DNA from: MPNO01 sp965205995
GTDB taxonomy: Bacteria > Pseudomonadota > Alphaproteobacteria > MPNO01
Direction of reading: 5' to 3'
Assembly (NCBI GenBank): GCA_965205995.1
Contig: OZ242200.1
Coordinates: forward strand, 744,001-808,000
DNA: 64,000 nt
A program made the position numbers and the translations under genes. The notes beneath the pieces are model-generated. The model was given only the letters and a program-made list of their open reading frames with translations, ran no database searches and was not told the origin of the DNA. Positions 8,270 to 17,008 of this stretch are shown here, piece by piece; position 1 is the stretch's first letter; every line of letters starts with the position of its first letter.

Positions 8270-9421
8270 ATGAGTTCGAAGCGCGCCGAACCGGTGCCGC
8301 CGCAGGCGATGTCGGCGTTCGACACCGGCGGCACCGCCGCGGTCGACCGCGCCGCCGGCGATCTTCGCCGCGGGTTTCCCGTGGTTCTCGCCGAGACCGG
8401 GGAGGCCGGAGGCGTCGTCGCGTTCGCGGCCGAGTTCATCTCGGCGCCCCGGCTCGACGCGCTGCGCCGGTTGGCGGGGAAAGAGCCCGATTTGGTGATC
8501 ACCCACAATCGCGCGGCGACCCTCAAAATCCGTCTCTACACGCCGGATGTGGTCCGGATTCCGATCCCGGGCTGGCTGTCGACCGAAGCCCTGGCAAGCC
8601 TCGCCGATCCGGCGACCGACCTCGCTCAGCCATTGCGCGGGCCGTTCGAGGCAAGCCGCGACCCGGTCCCGGCGGGCGTCGTCGCCTCGATCCGCCTCGC
8701 CAAGATCGCGCGCCTCCTGCCCGCCGTGGTGGCCGTCGAGGTGGAAGACGCCGCCGCCGCGCTCGCCGCGGAAAAGCCCGGCTTGCTCCTTGTCGGCCCG
8801 TCGGCCGTGATGGCCTACGACGTCGCCGCCTCGCACCGTCTGGAGCGGGTAACCGGAGCGTCGGTGCCGCTCGAAGGCGCCGAGGCGACGCGCATCTTCG
8901 CGTTCCGCCCGCGGGACGGCGGAACCGAGCATTTCGCGATTCAGATCGGCGAACCCGAGGTTCCCGGCCCGGTTCTCGCAAGGCTCCATTCCGAGTGCTT
9001 TACCGGCGATCTTCTCGGCTCGCTCAAATGCGATTGCGGCCAGCAGCTTCGCGGCGCCATCGAACAGATCTCGGCCGAGGGCGCCGGTATCCTGCTCTAC
9101 CTCGCCCAGGAGGGTCGCGGCATCGGGCTGATCAACAAGCTCAGGGCCTACGCGTTGCAGGATCTCGGCTTCGATACCGTCGAGGCCAACGAACGCCTCG
9201 GCTTCGATGCCGACGAACGGGTGTTCCTGCCGGCCGCCGAGATGCTGCGCCGGCTGGGCTATTCATCGGTGCGGCTGATGACCAACAACCCGGACAAGGT
9301 CGAGGCGCTCGCCCGGTTCGGCATCGAAATCGCCGAACGCGTGCCGCACAGCTTCCCGTCGAACGACCACAACGCGTTCTACCTGTCGATCAAGGCGGAG
9401 AAGAGCGGGCATCTGTTCTAG
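8270..9421 (+). CDS. ribA: GTP cyclohydrolase II
   Basis: Opens the imidazole ring of GTP to give the pyrimidine precursor of riboflavin, the first step of flavin synthesis. The C-terminal catalytic domain (from about residue 195) has RLHSECFTGD and LKCDCGQQ with the three Zn-binding cysteines, then LYLAQEGRGIGL and MTNNPDKV. The N-terminal ~190 residues look like a diverged RibB-type domain without its acidic active-site signature, an arrangement frequent in Alphaproteobacteria. Total 383 aa. I prefer the ATG at 8270 to the in-frame GTG at 8264. It is a single-gene unit, divergent from the Fe-S operon. Confidence 0.92.
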   Translation: MSSKRAEPVPPQAMSAFDTGGTAAVDRAAGDLRRGFPVVLAETGEAGGVVAFAAEFISAPRLDALRRLAGKEPDLVITHNRAATLKIRLYTPDVVRIPIPGWLSTEALASLADPATDLAQPLRGPFEASRDPVPAGVVASIRLAKIARLLPAVVAVEVEDAAAALAAEKPGLLLVGPSAVMAYDVAASHRLERVTGASVPLEGAEATRIFAFRPRDGGTEHFAIQIGEPEVPGPVLARLHSECFTGDLLGSLKCDCGQQLRGAIEQISAEGAGILLYLAQEGRGIGLINKLRAYALQDLGFDTVEANERLGFDADERVFLPAAEMLRRLGYSSVRLMTNNPDKVEALARFGIEIAERVPHSFPSNDHNAFYLSIKAEKSGHLF

Positions 9422-9479
9422 GCCCATCGGGGCGGCCGGCAGGTTCACCGCGCCGTATCCTTCGAATCCGGCATGGGGC

Positions 9480-9514
9480 TTGACTGACGAAGAGTGTGTA
9501 GTATGTATGACACA
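9480..9514 (+). promoter_or_regulatory. Promoter with overlapping palindromic operator of the XRE regulator gene
   Basis: TTGACT (9480-9485) and TATGTA (9502-9507) are 16 bp apart and predict a start at about 9514, the A of the ATG. A symmetric 20-bp element, TGTGT..TA..TA..ACACA, spans 9495-9514 and covers the -10 hexamer, as expected for an autoregulatory operator of the HTH protein encoded next. Confidence 0.6.
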
Positions 9515-9867
9515 TGACGCAATTCGGTCCCGCGATCCGCGAACGACGCGAGTGCCTCAGGCGTGACGACCGGCGGTACTCGGTGCGCCAGGTCGCCCAG
9601 CGTGTCGGCATCGAGCCGGCTTATCTGAGCAAGATCGAGCGCGGTCAGGTGGCGCCGCCGTCGGAGGCGACGACAATCCGTCTGGCGCGAGAGCTGGGTC
9701 AGGACCCGGACGTCCTGCTGGCGATGGCCGGAAAGGTTTCCGGCGACCTCCAGGAGATCATCCGCAAGCGGCCGCGGCTGTTCGCCGAGCTGATCCGGCA
9801 ACTCAGGGAAGCGCCCGACGACGCCGTGCTCCGCGTGGTCCGCGTGGTCAGGGACGGAGACTGGTAG
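9514..9867 (+). CDS. XRE-family helix-turn-helix regulator
   Basis: 117-residue DNA-binding protein. The HTH occupies about residues 22-65: YSVRQVAQRVGIEPAYLSKI gives helices 2 and 3, followed by ERGQVAPPSEATTIRLARELG, the Cro/C1 pattern. The tail to residue 117 is helical and may mediate dimerisation. The palindrome over its own promoter suggests autorepression. Only 12 bp separate it from the next gene, so both are probably cotranscribed and the regulator likely serves that gene. No inducer-binding domain is visible. Toxin-antitoxin or stress-response roles are possible but unproven. Confidence 0.85.
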   Translation: MTQFGPAIRERRECLRRDDRRYSVRQVAQRVGIEPAYLSKIERGQVAPPSEATTIRLARELGQDPDVLLAMAGKVSGDLQEIIRKRPRLFAELIRQLREAPDDAVLRVVRVVRDGDW

Positions 9868-9879
9868 GGAGAAAGAGGC

Positions 9880-10872
9880 ATGATCATCCTCGAACGCGAC
9901 CGCCTGGAGTTCCGGTTTCCTGAAGTTCACCGAGCGGCGAGATGCGCGATAGAATTCCAGCGCACGCTCCGCATACCGGACGACGAACGGGACTATCCGC
10001 TGCCGCCGGGCCTCGGCCGGTTCCCCCTACGGCATCTGGACGACCACGCGGCGCATTTGCCCAAGCAGTGGCGGCGGCGCGGCGGCGTGATCGCGCCCAT
10101 GCACCAAGCCGAGGCGCTCTGGATCAACTTCCACTCCGACTACCCGTTCGCCGTGAAGGTGGCGACGGGCAAAATCTGCGCGATCACCGGCAATTGCTGG
10201 ACCGACCATCTGAACCGCGACCCGCAGGACTACGCCGCGCTACCCGAACAGCCGTGGCTCGATGGGTACTGCGTGGACGCCGGCATCGTTCGCCAATTCG
10301 TCGCCATGCCGCTGGGACGGGGCTATACCGTGGAGGAACAGCTTTCCGGCGCCGGGGAACACGGCGGATTGCAGATTGTCGCCTACCCGATGAAGCGGGA
10401 TCGCTATATGGCGCTGACCGCCCACGGTCCGTCCATGGACGAAATATCCGAACCCTATGCCTTGCACCAGGGGTATGACATGGGCCTCGCACCCGGCGGG
10501 CGGATGAAACAGGAAATCTATGCCGACCCGCACGATTTCGACGCCTGGGACCAGCGGCGCGGGAGCCGGTGCTTCGTCACCATCGTCAACTCGGTCCAAT
10601 GGTTGGCCATCACCGGCGAGAGCCCGCCGACCCGGCCGCCTTCGGCGAGGACCTATGCCGAAGAAGGCCTGCCGTGGTTCGACTACTACGCCGGCGACGC
10701 CGAAGCCCTGGCGGGCGCCGCCCGGTTCAGAGAGGTGGCGAGCGTGACCCAGTTCGCGAAGGAAAAGGGCGATATGCCGCTGCCCGGGAACGAGACGGCC
10801 CAAACCGCCCATGTCGTGATCCTTGGCCAGGACGGCACGCGACTCGTCCGGGAAAGCTGGGGGAAGGCATAG
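9880..10872 (+). CDS. Conserved protein of unknown function paired with the XRE regulator
   Basis: 330 residues, no signal peptide, no transmembrane segment, no ATP-binding or protease motif that I recognise. The composition suggests a soluble globular protein: repeated short motifs such as RTLRIPDD, PPGLGRFPL, WLDGYCVD, RQFVAMPLGRGYTVEEQ and EHGGLQI look strongly structured and I believe they recur in uncharacterised bacterial proteins, but I cannot name a family with confidence. A GGGAGAAAGAGG site precedes the ATG. Transcription follows the regulator gene after 12 bp. Downstream is a convergent acyl-CoA gene with 46 bp between stops and no obvious terminator hairpin. Role unknown. Confidence 0.8.
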   Translation: MIILERDRLEFRFPEVHRAARCAIEFQRTLRIPDDERDYPLPPGLGRFPLRHLDDHAAHLPKQWRRRGGVIAPMHQAEALWINFHSDYPFAVKVATGKICAITGNCWTDHLNRDPQDYAALPEQPWLDGYCVDAGIVRQFVAMPLGRGYTVEEQLSGAGEHGGLQIVAYPMKRDRYMALTAHGPSMDEISEPYALHQGYDMGLAPGGRMKQEIYADPHDFDAWDQRRGSRCFVTIVNSVQWLAITGESPPTRPPSARTYAEEGLPWFDYYAGDAEALAGAARFREVASVTQFAKEKGDMPLPGNETAQTAHVVILGQDGTRLVRESWGKA

Positions 10873-10918
10873 ATCTCCGACGCGGCCGAATTCCGCCGAA
10901 CCGGCTCGGGCAGCCCGC

Positions 10919-11716
10919 CTATCGCCCCTTGAACGCCGGCGGGCGCTTTTCCATGAACGCGGTGCGGCCTTCGACATAGTCCTCGCTGCCGAAGCAGGCA
11001 TCGACGAGTTCCTGGCATCGCGCCATGTCGCGCTCGCCGTCGGATTTCAGCACCTCGTTGACGATCAGCTTCATCCCCTTGACCGTGAGCGGGGCGTTGG
11101 CGGCGACGGTCCGCGCGTATTCGGTCACCGTGTCGGCGAGCGTCCCGTCCGGCACGACGCGCTGCACGAGGCCGATCGCATAGGCTTCCCCGGCGGGGAT
11201 CATGCGGGCGGAGAAGACGATGTCGCGCGCCGCCCCCGGGCCGACGGTATCGACGAGGCGCTTCAGCCCGCCGAACCCGTAGCCCAGGCCGAGCTTGGCG
11301 GCCGGCAGCGCGAAGCGGGATTGTTCCGAGCAGAACCGGAGGTCGCAGCAAAGCGCGAGTCCCAGCCCGCCGCCGACGCAATATCCGTCGATTTCGGCGA
11401 TGGTGGGTTTCGGCAGCGTCTCGATCATCGCATTCGCGGCGCCGACCCTGGCGTTGTAGTGCCGGATCGCCGCCTCGGACGAACGCTCCGACTCGAACTT
11501 CGAAATGTCGGCGCCGGAGACGAAGGCCCGGCCGCCCGCCCCGCTCAGCACCACGACGCGCACCTCGGGATTCTCGGCGAAACCGCGCAGGATCTCCTCG
11601 GCCGCCTCCCACATCTCCAGCGAGACGGCGTTGCGGCGCTCGGGGTTGTTGAAGATCATCCGGCCGATACCGGCGTCGATCTCGGACAGCATCTTGTCGG
11701 TGGCCATTCCGGTCAT
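10919..11716 (-). CDS. Crotonase-fold enoyl-CoA hydratase/isomerase-family protein lacking both catalytic glutamates
   Basis: 265-residue crotonase-superfamily enzyme acting on a CoA thioester. The oxyanion-hole segment GRAFVSGADISKF (62-74) and GGGLGLAL (115-122) are clear. The two glutamates that hydrate the double bond in rat mitochondrial crotonase (in GGGCELA and QPE) are here Gly119 and Ala139, so simple hydratase activity is unlikely; isomerase, hydrolase or dienoyl-CoA activities in this fold use other residues. It lies 21 bp downstream of the CoA-transferase gene and is probably cotranscribed with it, in a catabolic acyl-CoA unit. Exact reaction unknown. Confidence 0.85.
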   Translation of the reverse strand: MTGMATDKMLSEIDAGIGRMIFNNPERRNAVSLEMWEAAEEILRGFAENPEVRVVVLSGAGGRAFVSGADISKFESERSSEAAIRHYNARVGAANAMIETLPKPTIAEIDGYCVGGGLGLALCCDLRFCSEQSRFALPAAKLGLGYGFGGLKRLVDTVGPGAARDIVFSARMIPAGEAYAIGLVQRVVPDGTLADTVTEYARTVAANAPLTVKGMKLIVNEVLKSDGERDMARCQELVDACFGSEDYVEGRTAFMEKRPPAFKGR

Positions 11717-11737
11717 CCTTCGCTTTGGGACTGGCTT

Positions 11738-12931
11738 TCAGATCACTCCGCGCGCGCGGAGCTCGGCGATTTCATCCGCGTCGATGCCGATGGAGGCCAG
11801 GATCTCTTCGGCGTGCTCGCCGAGCTCGGGCGCGGGCGCGGCGATCCGGCTCGGGGTTCGGCTCAACTGCATCGGCTGGCGCACCATCCGGGTCTTGCCG
11901 AACGGGACGGTGTCGACCTCTTGGGTGATTTCGAGATGCCCGAATTGGGGTTCATCGAACATCTGGCGGATATCGTTGATCCTTCCGGCCGGCACCCCGG
12001 CCTCGTTGAACAGGGCGATCCAGCAATCGCTGGAATCGGCGCGCGTGACATCGGCGATCAGCGCGTTGAGCGCCAGGCGGTTTTCGGAGCGCTTTTGCCC
12101 GCTGGCGAAGCGGGCGTCGTCGAACCACTCGTCGCGGCCGATCGCGGTGCAGAAGCGCTGCCAGATCCGCTGCCCCGAGACGCCGATATTGATGTGGCCG
12201 TCGGCGGTCGGGTAGACGCTGGTCGGCATCGAGGTCGGGTGGTCGTTCCCCGCCTGCCCCGGCACCTCGCCGTCGATCAGATAGCGCGCGGCCTGAAAGT
12301 CGAGCATGAATGCCTGCGCCTCGATCAGCGAGGTCGCGACCCACTGCCCCTCGCCGGACCGCTCGCGCTCGTAAAGCGCGACCAGAATCCCGAGCGCGCA
12401 GAACAGCCCGGCCGTCAGGTCGGCGATCGGGATCCCGGCGCGCATCGGCCCCCTGCCCGGCTCGCCGGTGATCGACATCAGCCCGGCCATCCCCTGGGCG
12501 ATCTGGTCGAAACCGGGGCGGTCGGCGTCCGGCCCGTCCTGTCCGAAGCCGGAGATGCTGCCGAGGACGATCCGGGGATTGACCGACCGCAGCGCCTGGT
12601 AGCCGATGCCGAGCCGGTCCTTGACCGCGGGGCGGAAGTTCTCGACCACGACATCGGCCCGCTCGACCAGCTTCAGCAACAGGGCGCGCCCCTCGTCCGC
12701 CTTCAGGTTGAGGGTGAGCGAGCGCTTGTTGCGGTTGAGGCTCTGGTAGTCGGCGCTGGCGCGGGCCGAGCCCACCGCGCCGTCATCCGCGAAGGCGGCC
12801 GGGGTTTCGATGCGGATCACGTCGGCTCCCCAGTCCGCCAGTTGCCGGACGCAGGTCGGGCCGGAGCGGACTCGCGTGAGATCGAGCACGGTGACGTGCT
12901 TCAACGCGTCCGAAGCGGGGCAATGCGGCAT
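11738..12931 (-). CDS. CaiB/BaiF-family (class III) CoA transferase
   Basis: Transfers CoA between organic acids through an aspartyl-CoA intermediate. The 397-residue length and the order of motifs fit: VLDLTRVRSGPTCVRQLADWGADVIRIE at the N-terminus, RNKRSLTLNLK, DVVVENFRP, and IADLTAGLFCALG carrying the catalytic Asp (near residue 171). No second subunit gene is present, so it would be a homodimer. With the crotonase-fold gene behind it, the pair suggests activation and then modification of a carboxylic acid. Substrate unknown; names such as formyl-CoA transferase should not be assigned. Confidence 0.9.
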   Translation of the reverse strand: MPHCPASDALKHVTVLDLTRVRSGPTCVRQLADWGADVIRIETPAAFADDGAVGSARASADYQSLNRNKRSLTLNLKADEGRALLLKLVERADVVVENFRPAVKDRLGIGYQALRSVNPRIVLGSISGFGQDGPDADRPGFDQIAQGMAGLMSITGEPGRGPMRAGIPIADLTAGLFCALGILVALYERERSGEGQWVATSLIEAQAFMLDFQAARYLIDGEVPGQAGNDHPTSMPTSVYPTADGHINIGVSGQRIWQRFCTAIGRDEWFDDARFASGQKRSENRLALNALIADVTRADSSDCWIALFNEAGVPAGRINDIRQMFDEPQFGHLEITQEVDTVPFGKTRMVRQPMQLSRTPSRIAAPAPELGEHAEEILASIGIDADEIAELRARGVI

Positions 12932-12980
12932 GCGGTGCGGTCTCGCGAATCGAATTCCGGCAGTCTAGGCGGCGGCAATG

Positions 12981-13922
12981 CTAGCCGCTATCGCCGCGGC
13001 CGCGATAGATGGAGAGGTAGATCCCGGCACCGATCAGGGCAACGCCAACCGCGTGGAACCAGACGAAAACCTCGCCGAGGAACACGATCGCCATGATCAC
13101 GGTGAAGGCCACGATCAGGTGGATGAAGATTCCCGCCCGCGACGGGCCGAGATGCCGGATCGAATAGTTCCACAGATAGATCGCGCCGATCGAGGAAAAC
13201 AGGGCGAGGCCCACGATCGCGGCGAGGGCGGGCAGGCCGAAAGTCATCGGCCGGTCGAACGCCGATTCGACGGCGTAGAACGGGATCAGCAGCAGCGCTC
13301 CCAGAAACAGTAGCAGGAAGAGCATCACCCGCGGGTCAAGCTCGCGCGGCGCGAGCCTGAGATAGACGGCGTAGAACGCCCAGCTCAGATAGGCGAACAG
13401 CACCAGGATATCGCCCGCGTTGAAGTCGAGATCGAGAATCGTCCGTGGGTCGCCGCGCCCGATCAACGCAAACACGCCGAGCAGTGAGACCAGAACCCCG
13501 GCCAGTTGGTTGAACGTCACGCGGTCGCGGAAGATCGCCCACGCGGCGATGATGATCAGCACCGGCTCGAACGAGTTCAGAACCCCGACATTGATGGCGA
13601 TGGTGTATTGCAGCGACAGGAAGAGCACACCGTTGCCGGCAACGATGAGCAGGAAAGACAGCAGCAGGATGATCCAGAAATGCCGCCGGATGAGATGGAT
13701 CTGCAGCATCATCGGGCGCCAGGCGAAGGGCAGGACGAGGGCGGCGCCCAGCATGGTGCGCCAGAACGAGAGCCCGAGCGGCGGGACCTCCGCCCGCAAG
13801 CCGCGCACCACCACGGTGCTGCCGGCCCAGCACAGCATCGCCACGGTGACCGCGAGATAGGGCGAGGTCAGGACGCGCATCGCAAGCCCGTCGGAACTGA
13901 GTCGAAGCGGGCTCCTGCCCAT
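12981..13922 (-). CDS. EamA-family (DMT) transporter
   Basis: Inner-membrane exporter-type protein with ten predicted membrane helices arranged as two EamA repeats, the drug/metabolite transporter pattern. The first helix is YLAVTVAMLCWAGSTVVVRG and the last ends in VALIGAGIYLSIYRG. I chose the ATG at 13922 (AAGG upstream); an ATG at 13880 would remove 14 polar residues, and the longer frame to 13994 adds an unlikely Arg-rich stretch. Substrate is unknown; amino acids or metabolites are typical for the family. It stands 49 bp upstream of the CoA-transferase gene on the same strand. Confidence 0.88.
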   Translation of the reverse strand: MGRSPLRLSSDGLAMRVLTSPYLAVTVAMLCWAGSTVVVRGLRAEVPPLGLSFWRTMLGAALVLPFAWRPMMLQIHLIRRHFWIILLLSFLLIVAGNGVLFLSLQYTIAINVGVLNSFEPVLIIIAAWAIFRDRVTFNQLAGVLVSLLGVFALIGRGDPRTILDLDFNAGDILVLFAYLSWAFYAVYLRLAPRELDPRVMLFLLLFLGALLLIPFYAVESAFDRPMTFGLPALAAIVGLALFSSIGAIYLWNYSIRHLGPSRAGIFIHLIVAFTVIMAIVFLGEVFVWFHAVGVALIGAGIYLSIYRGRGDSG

Positions 13923-14067
13923 CGAATTGCCTTGTATGACGAGGTCCCGCGCGCGGCGCCCGGGCAAACTACGGGGCGTATCGCCCGGCGGCAAGCGGGG
14001 CTTGCCCCGCCCCGGCGCCGGGCGGAAACTCCCCGGACGTGTCGGAAAACGGAGCCGGGAGGCGGGA

Positions 14068-14472
14068 ATGGCGATCGAACGGGTTCAATCCGCGGAGGTG
14101 CCGGAGCCGCCGCCGGAGACATGGTCCAACTGCCTGGTTGCGGGCGACCGGGTCTTCATCGCCGGCATGACCGCCCGCGGCGCCGATTTCAAGCCGCTGG
14201 CCGACATGGACGAGTACGAACAGGCCAAGACCTGTCTGGTCAAGATCAAGCATCTGATCGAAGCCGCGGGCGGGTCGATGGCGGACATCGTCAGGGTCAA
14301 CATCTTCGTCACCGACATCCGCAACCGCGAAGAGGTCTGGCGCGCCCGGCGCGAGTTCTTCTCGGGCGACTTCCCGGTCTCCACGCTGGTGGAGGTGAGC
14401 GCGCTGGCGGCGCCCGAGATGAGTGTCGAGATCGAGGCGGAGGGCGTGCTCGGCGGGTCGGCGGCGGGCTAA
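14068..14472 (+). CDS. RidA/YjgF/UK114-family protein
   Basis: 134-residue member of the RidA superfamily, whose best-known members hydrolyse reactive enamine/imine intermediates released by PLP enzymes. It forms trimers in known cases. DRVFIAGMTARG, IVRVNIFVTDI and VSALAAPEMSVEIEAEGVL follow the family order; the Arg that binds the substrate carboxylate in RidA proper is replaced in the expected position by the stretch EVSALAAPEM, so this is probably one of the non-RidA subfamilies. The ATG at 14068 has GGAGGCGGG directly before it. Its stop codon interlocks with the stop of the convergent Fe-S gene (CTAA). Confidence 0.85.
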   Translation: MAIERVQSAEVPEPPPETWSNCLVAGDRVFIAGMTARGADFKPLADMDEYEQAKTCLVKIKHLIEAAGGSMADIVRVNIFVTDIRNREEVWRARREFFSGDFPVSTLVEVSALAAPEMSVEIEAEGVLGGSAAG

Positions 14473-15779
14473 CATATGGGCGGGGCGGCCCGCCCCGCCT
14501 TCAGCGCCTCAAGCTCCTTCGCGGCGTTCCTGGTGTCGTCGAGCCCGGCCCTGCGGTCGACCGGCACGGTTTCCTTGTCCCCCGCCGTCGGCAGCTTTTC
14601 GACCGGGTACATCGCGACCCGGTCGTTGCCGCCGGACACGTCGCGCTCCAGCGACAGGTCGCGCTCGTTGGTGGCGGACGCGGCGACGACCCGGCCGCCC
14701 TCCGTCACCAGGTCCAGCCACCAGCGCTTGACCGGGTTGCGCTTGCCGTAGCCGAGCGCGTCGTCGAGCCAGATCAGCAAGCGGCGGGAGAACGGCAGCT
14801 TGATCGCCGCCCACATCGCCAGGCGGTGCGCCAGCAGCCCTTCCTTGTTCCACGGACACATCTTCATGCAGCGACCGCAGGCCGAACCCTTCAGATTGGT
14901 CACCCGGTATTTGGTGCATTTTTCTACGTCGGGCTTCCAGATCTCGTAGCCGTTGTAGAGCACCTTGTCGCCGAACGGGATCGCCTGGGCCGGACATTCG
15001 CGGGCGCATTTGCGGCATTTGTCGCAGAAATCCTGGAGCCCGAAGTCGATCGGCTTGTCGGCAACCAGCGGCAAATCGGTGGTGACGACGGCGGTCTTGT
15101 GGCGCGGCCCGACAAACGGGTTGAGGACGAGTTCGCCGATGCGGCTCATCTCGCCGAGCCCGGCAAGCAGCATCAGCGGGATCTGCATCACGTCGCCATG
15201 GGCGTTCGAATGGGCCTGGGCCGGGTAGCCGAGACGGCGGATGTAGTCGGCGACGATCGTGGCCGTGGTCGAACCGTTGAGATAGGCGCGGTAGCTCTGG
15301 GCGCCCGATACCCAGTCGTCCCCGGACGATGCCTCGAACGTGTCCCAGCCCTGGTCGATCACGATTACGACCGCGTATTTGTGCCGGGTGGCGATCGGCG
15401 TGCCGTCGCTCTCATGCGAGAACCAGGCGTATTCGGGGATTTCGCAAATTCCGACCATGTCGGCGTCGAGGAAATGGCAGAGCGACTTGATGTGTTTCGT
15501 GACCTCTTCCGGGTCGTCCGGCAGCGGCGCCTTTTCTTCCGCCGCGTCTCCCTTGTGGGCGGGCACATGCTTCCAGTGGAGATGGCCGATCGCGGCGTTC
15601 AGCGGGTTCTTGGTGATGAAGCGCCGGATCTCCTTGGCCGGCTTGGGACCCAGATCGCCGTAGAAGGCGCGCACGAAGAAGCCGGCGCGTTTGGGCACCT
15701 GCCTGACGGCGTCGGTGATCAGCGTCGTCGGACGCTCGACGCGCCTGATCTTTTCCATCGGGTATCGGCCGAGATGCAT
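14469..15779 (-). CDS. Reductive dehalogenase-like double [4Fe-4S] protein (third superfamily member)
   Basis: Of the three superfamily members in the window this one is closest to reductive dehalogenases (RdhA). The C-terminal half has a complete set of eight cysteines: C252, C255, C258, C262-Pro for one cluster and C288, C301, C304, C308-Pro for the other, with FCDKCRKCARECPAQAIP and CGRCMKMCPW. GELVLNPFVGPRHKTAVVTTDLPL (215-238) matches the cobamide-side core. There is no Tat signal and no small membrane partner like RdhB, so it resembles cytoplasmic, non-respiratory members. The ATG at 15779 is preferred over a TTG at 15833. Reductive dehalogenation is only one possibility; the family also holds other cobamide reductases. 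Confidence 0.75.
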   Translation of the reverse strand: MHLGRYPMEKIRRVERPTTLITDAVRQVPKRAGFFVRAFYGDLGPKPAKEIRRFITKNPLNAAIGHLHWKHVPAHKGDAAEEKAPLPDDPEEVTKHIKSLCHFLDADMVGICEIPEYAWFSHESDGTPIATRHKYAVVIVIDQGWDTFEASSGDDWVSGAQSYRAYLNGSTTATIVADYIRRLGYPAQAHSNAHGDVMQIPLMLLAGLGEMSRIGELVLNPFVGPRHKTAVVTTDLPLVADKPIDFGLQDFCDKCRKCARECPAQAIPFGDKVLYNGYEIWKPDVEKCTKYRVTNLKGSACGRCMKMCPWNKEGLLAHRLAMWAAIKLPFSRRLLIWLDDALGYGKRNPVKRWWLDLVTEGGRVVAASATNERDLSLERDVSGGNDRVAMYPVEKLPTAGDKETVPVDRRAGLDDTRNAAKELEALKAGRAAPPIC

Positions 15780-15943
15780 CGGCCGCTTCTTGCGTGAAAA
15801 AATCCGCACCCCCGCCGCTCCCGTGCTGCGCAAATCCGCTGACGGCGGAAGTCTAGACCACAGGCGATGCCGCGGGGAATCCCGCCCCGGCGGCCCGGCC
15901 AGCGCGGAGTCTGGCCGGGCGCAGGCGAACGGAGCGGCTTCGG

Positions 15944-17008
15944 CTATTGAATGCCGTAGAGGGCCTTGGTGTTGTGATAGAGGATCTTTTCCTTGACCTC
16001 CATCGAGTACTCGTTGTCGGCGAGGAAATCGGGCACGTCGGCGGTGAGATCGTCTTCCGTCGGCTCGTGCGGGAAGTCCGACGCGTAGATGACCCGGTCG
16101 GAACCCATCGCATCGATGACGTATTTGAGGCTCTTCTCGCCCATCTCGCAGGACAGCCAGATGCTCTCGGTATCCCGGATGATGTCGGACGGTTTCTTGG
16201 ACAGCTTGGGCCGGACCGCGGCGCCGAACACCGAATTGAACTCATAGTCCAGCCGGTCCATCATGAAGGTGATCCAGGCGCAACCGCCTTCGAGGAAAGC
16301 GAATTTGAGATTGGGGAAGGTCTCGAAGACGCCGTTGAACATCATGTCGGTCATCTGAATCATCAGCGGAACCGGATGCTCCAGCGTGTGGACCTTGAGG
16401 AACGGCTTCAAATTGTCGAGGCCGAACCCGCGGCTCGGCGCGCCATGGAAGGCAATGGCCATCCCCTGGCGTTCTGCTTCCTCGTAGATCGGCCAGTAGA
16501 ACTCATCGCCGAAATGCCGCCCGTTGACCGTAACCGTCGGCAGCAGCATCGCGCCGAAATTGGTCCGCTCGGTCGCGCAGCGGATCACTTCCTTCTTCGC
16601 CGCTTCGACGTCGTTATAGGGGACCATCCCGACGCCCCAGAGCCGGCTGTCCTTCTTGGTGTAATGCTCTTCCAGCCAGTTGTTGTAGGCGATCACCGTC
16701 GCCGTCTGGAACTCCTCGCTCTGCATCAGCCCGTAAGCGAGCCCCGCGGTGGGGTAGAGAACGCTGCCTTCGAGCCCGATCTTGTCCAGGATTTCGCCCC
16801 AGACATCCGAGTCGGTCGACCAGTATCTGGGCCCCTCGTCGCCCTCCTCGACGATCGAGCTCCGCGCCCAGCCGTCGAGGCTCGGGAAGATGGTCAAGCC
16901 GTCGAGGCGGCGGTTGCCCTTCCACTTGCCCTCGTAATGCAGCGAAAGCTCGCTATCGGGCTCGAGGACGTGGCCGTCGCCATCGAAGACCGGAATTTCG
17001 TGTTTCAT
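15944..17008 (-). CDS. Amidohydrolase-2 (ACMSD-like) family hydrolase/decarboxylase
   Basis: 354-residue TIM-barrel metal enzyme. VFDGDGHVLEP at residues 7-17 has a single His where most amidohydrolases carry HxH; AFHGAPSRGFG has the next metal-binding His and ASDFPHEP the conserved Asp. This pattern fits the ACMSD/2-pyrone and o-amino-carboxylate decarboxylase group that acts on aromatic or ring-cleavage acids. No cofactor genes adjoin. It sits 164 bp downstream of nothing on its strand and is divergent from dacC, so it is probably expressed alone. Substrate unknown. Confidence 0.85.
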   Translation of the reverse strand: MKHEIPVFDGDGHVLEPDSELSLHYEGKWKGNRRLDGLTIFPSLDGWARSSIVEEGDEGPRYWSTDSDVWGEILDKIGLEGSVLYPTAGLAYGLMQSEEFQTATVIAYNNWLEEHYTKKDSRLWGVGMVPYNDVEAAKKEVIRCATERTNFGAMLLPTVTVNGRHFGDEFYWPIYEEAERQGMAIAFHGAPSRGFGLDNLKPFLKVHTLEHPVPLMIQMTDMMFNGVFETFPNLKFAFLEGGCAWITFMMDRLDYEFNSVFGAAVRPKLSKKPSDIIRDTESIWLSCEMGEKSLKYVIDAMGSDRVIYASDFPHEPTEDDLTADVPDFLADNEYSMEVKEKILYHNTKALYGIQ

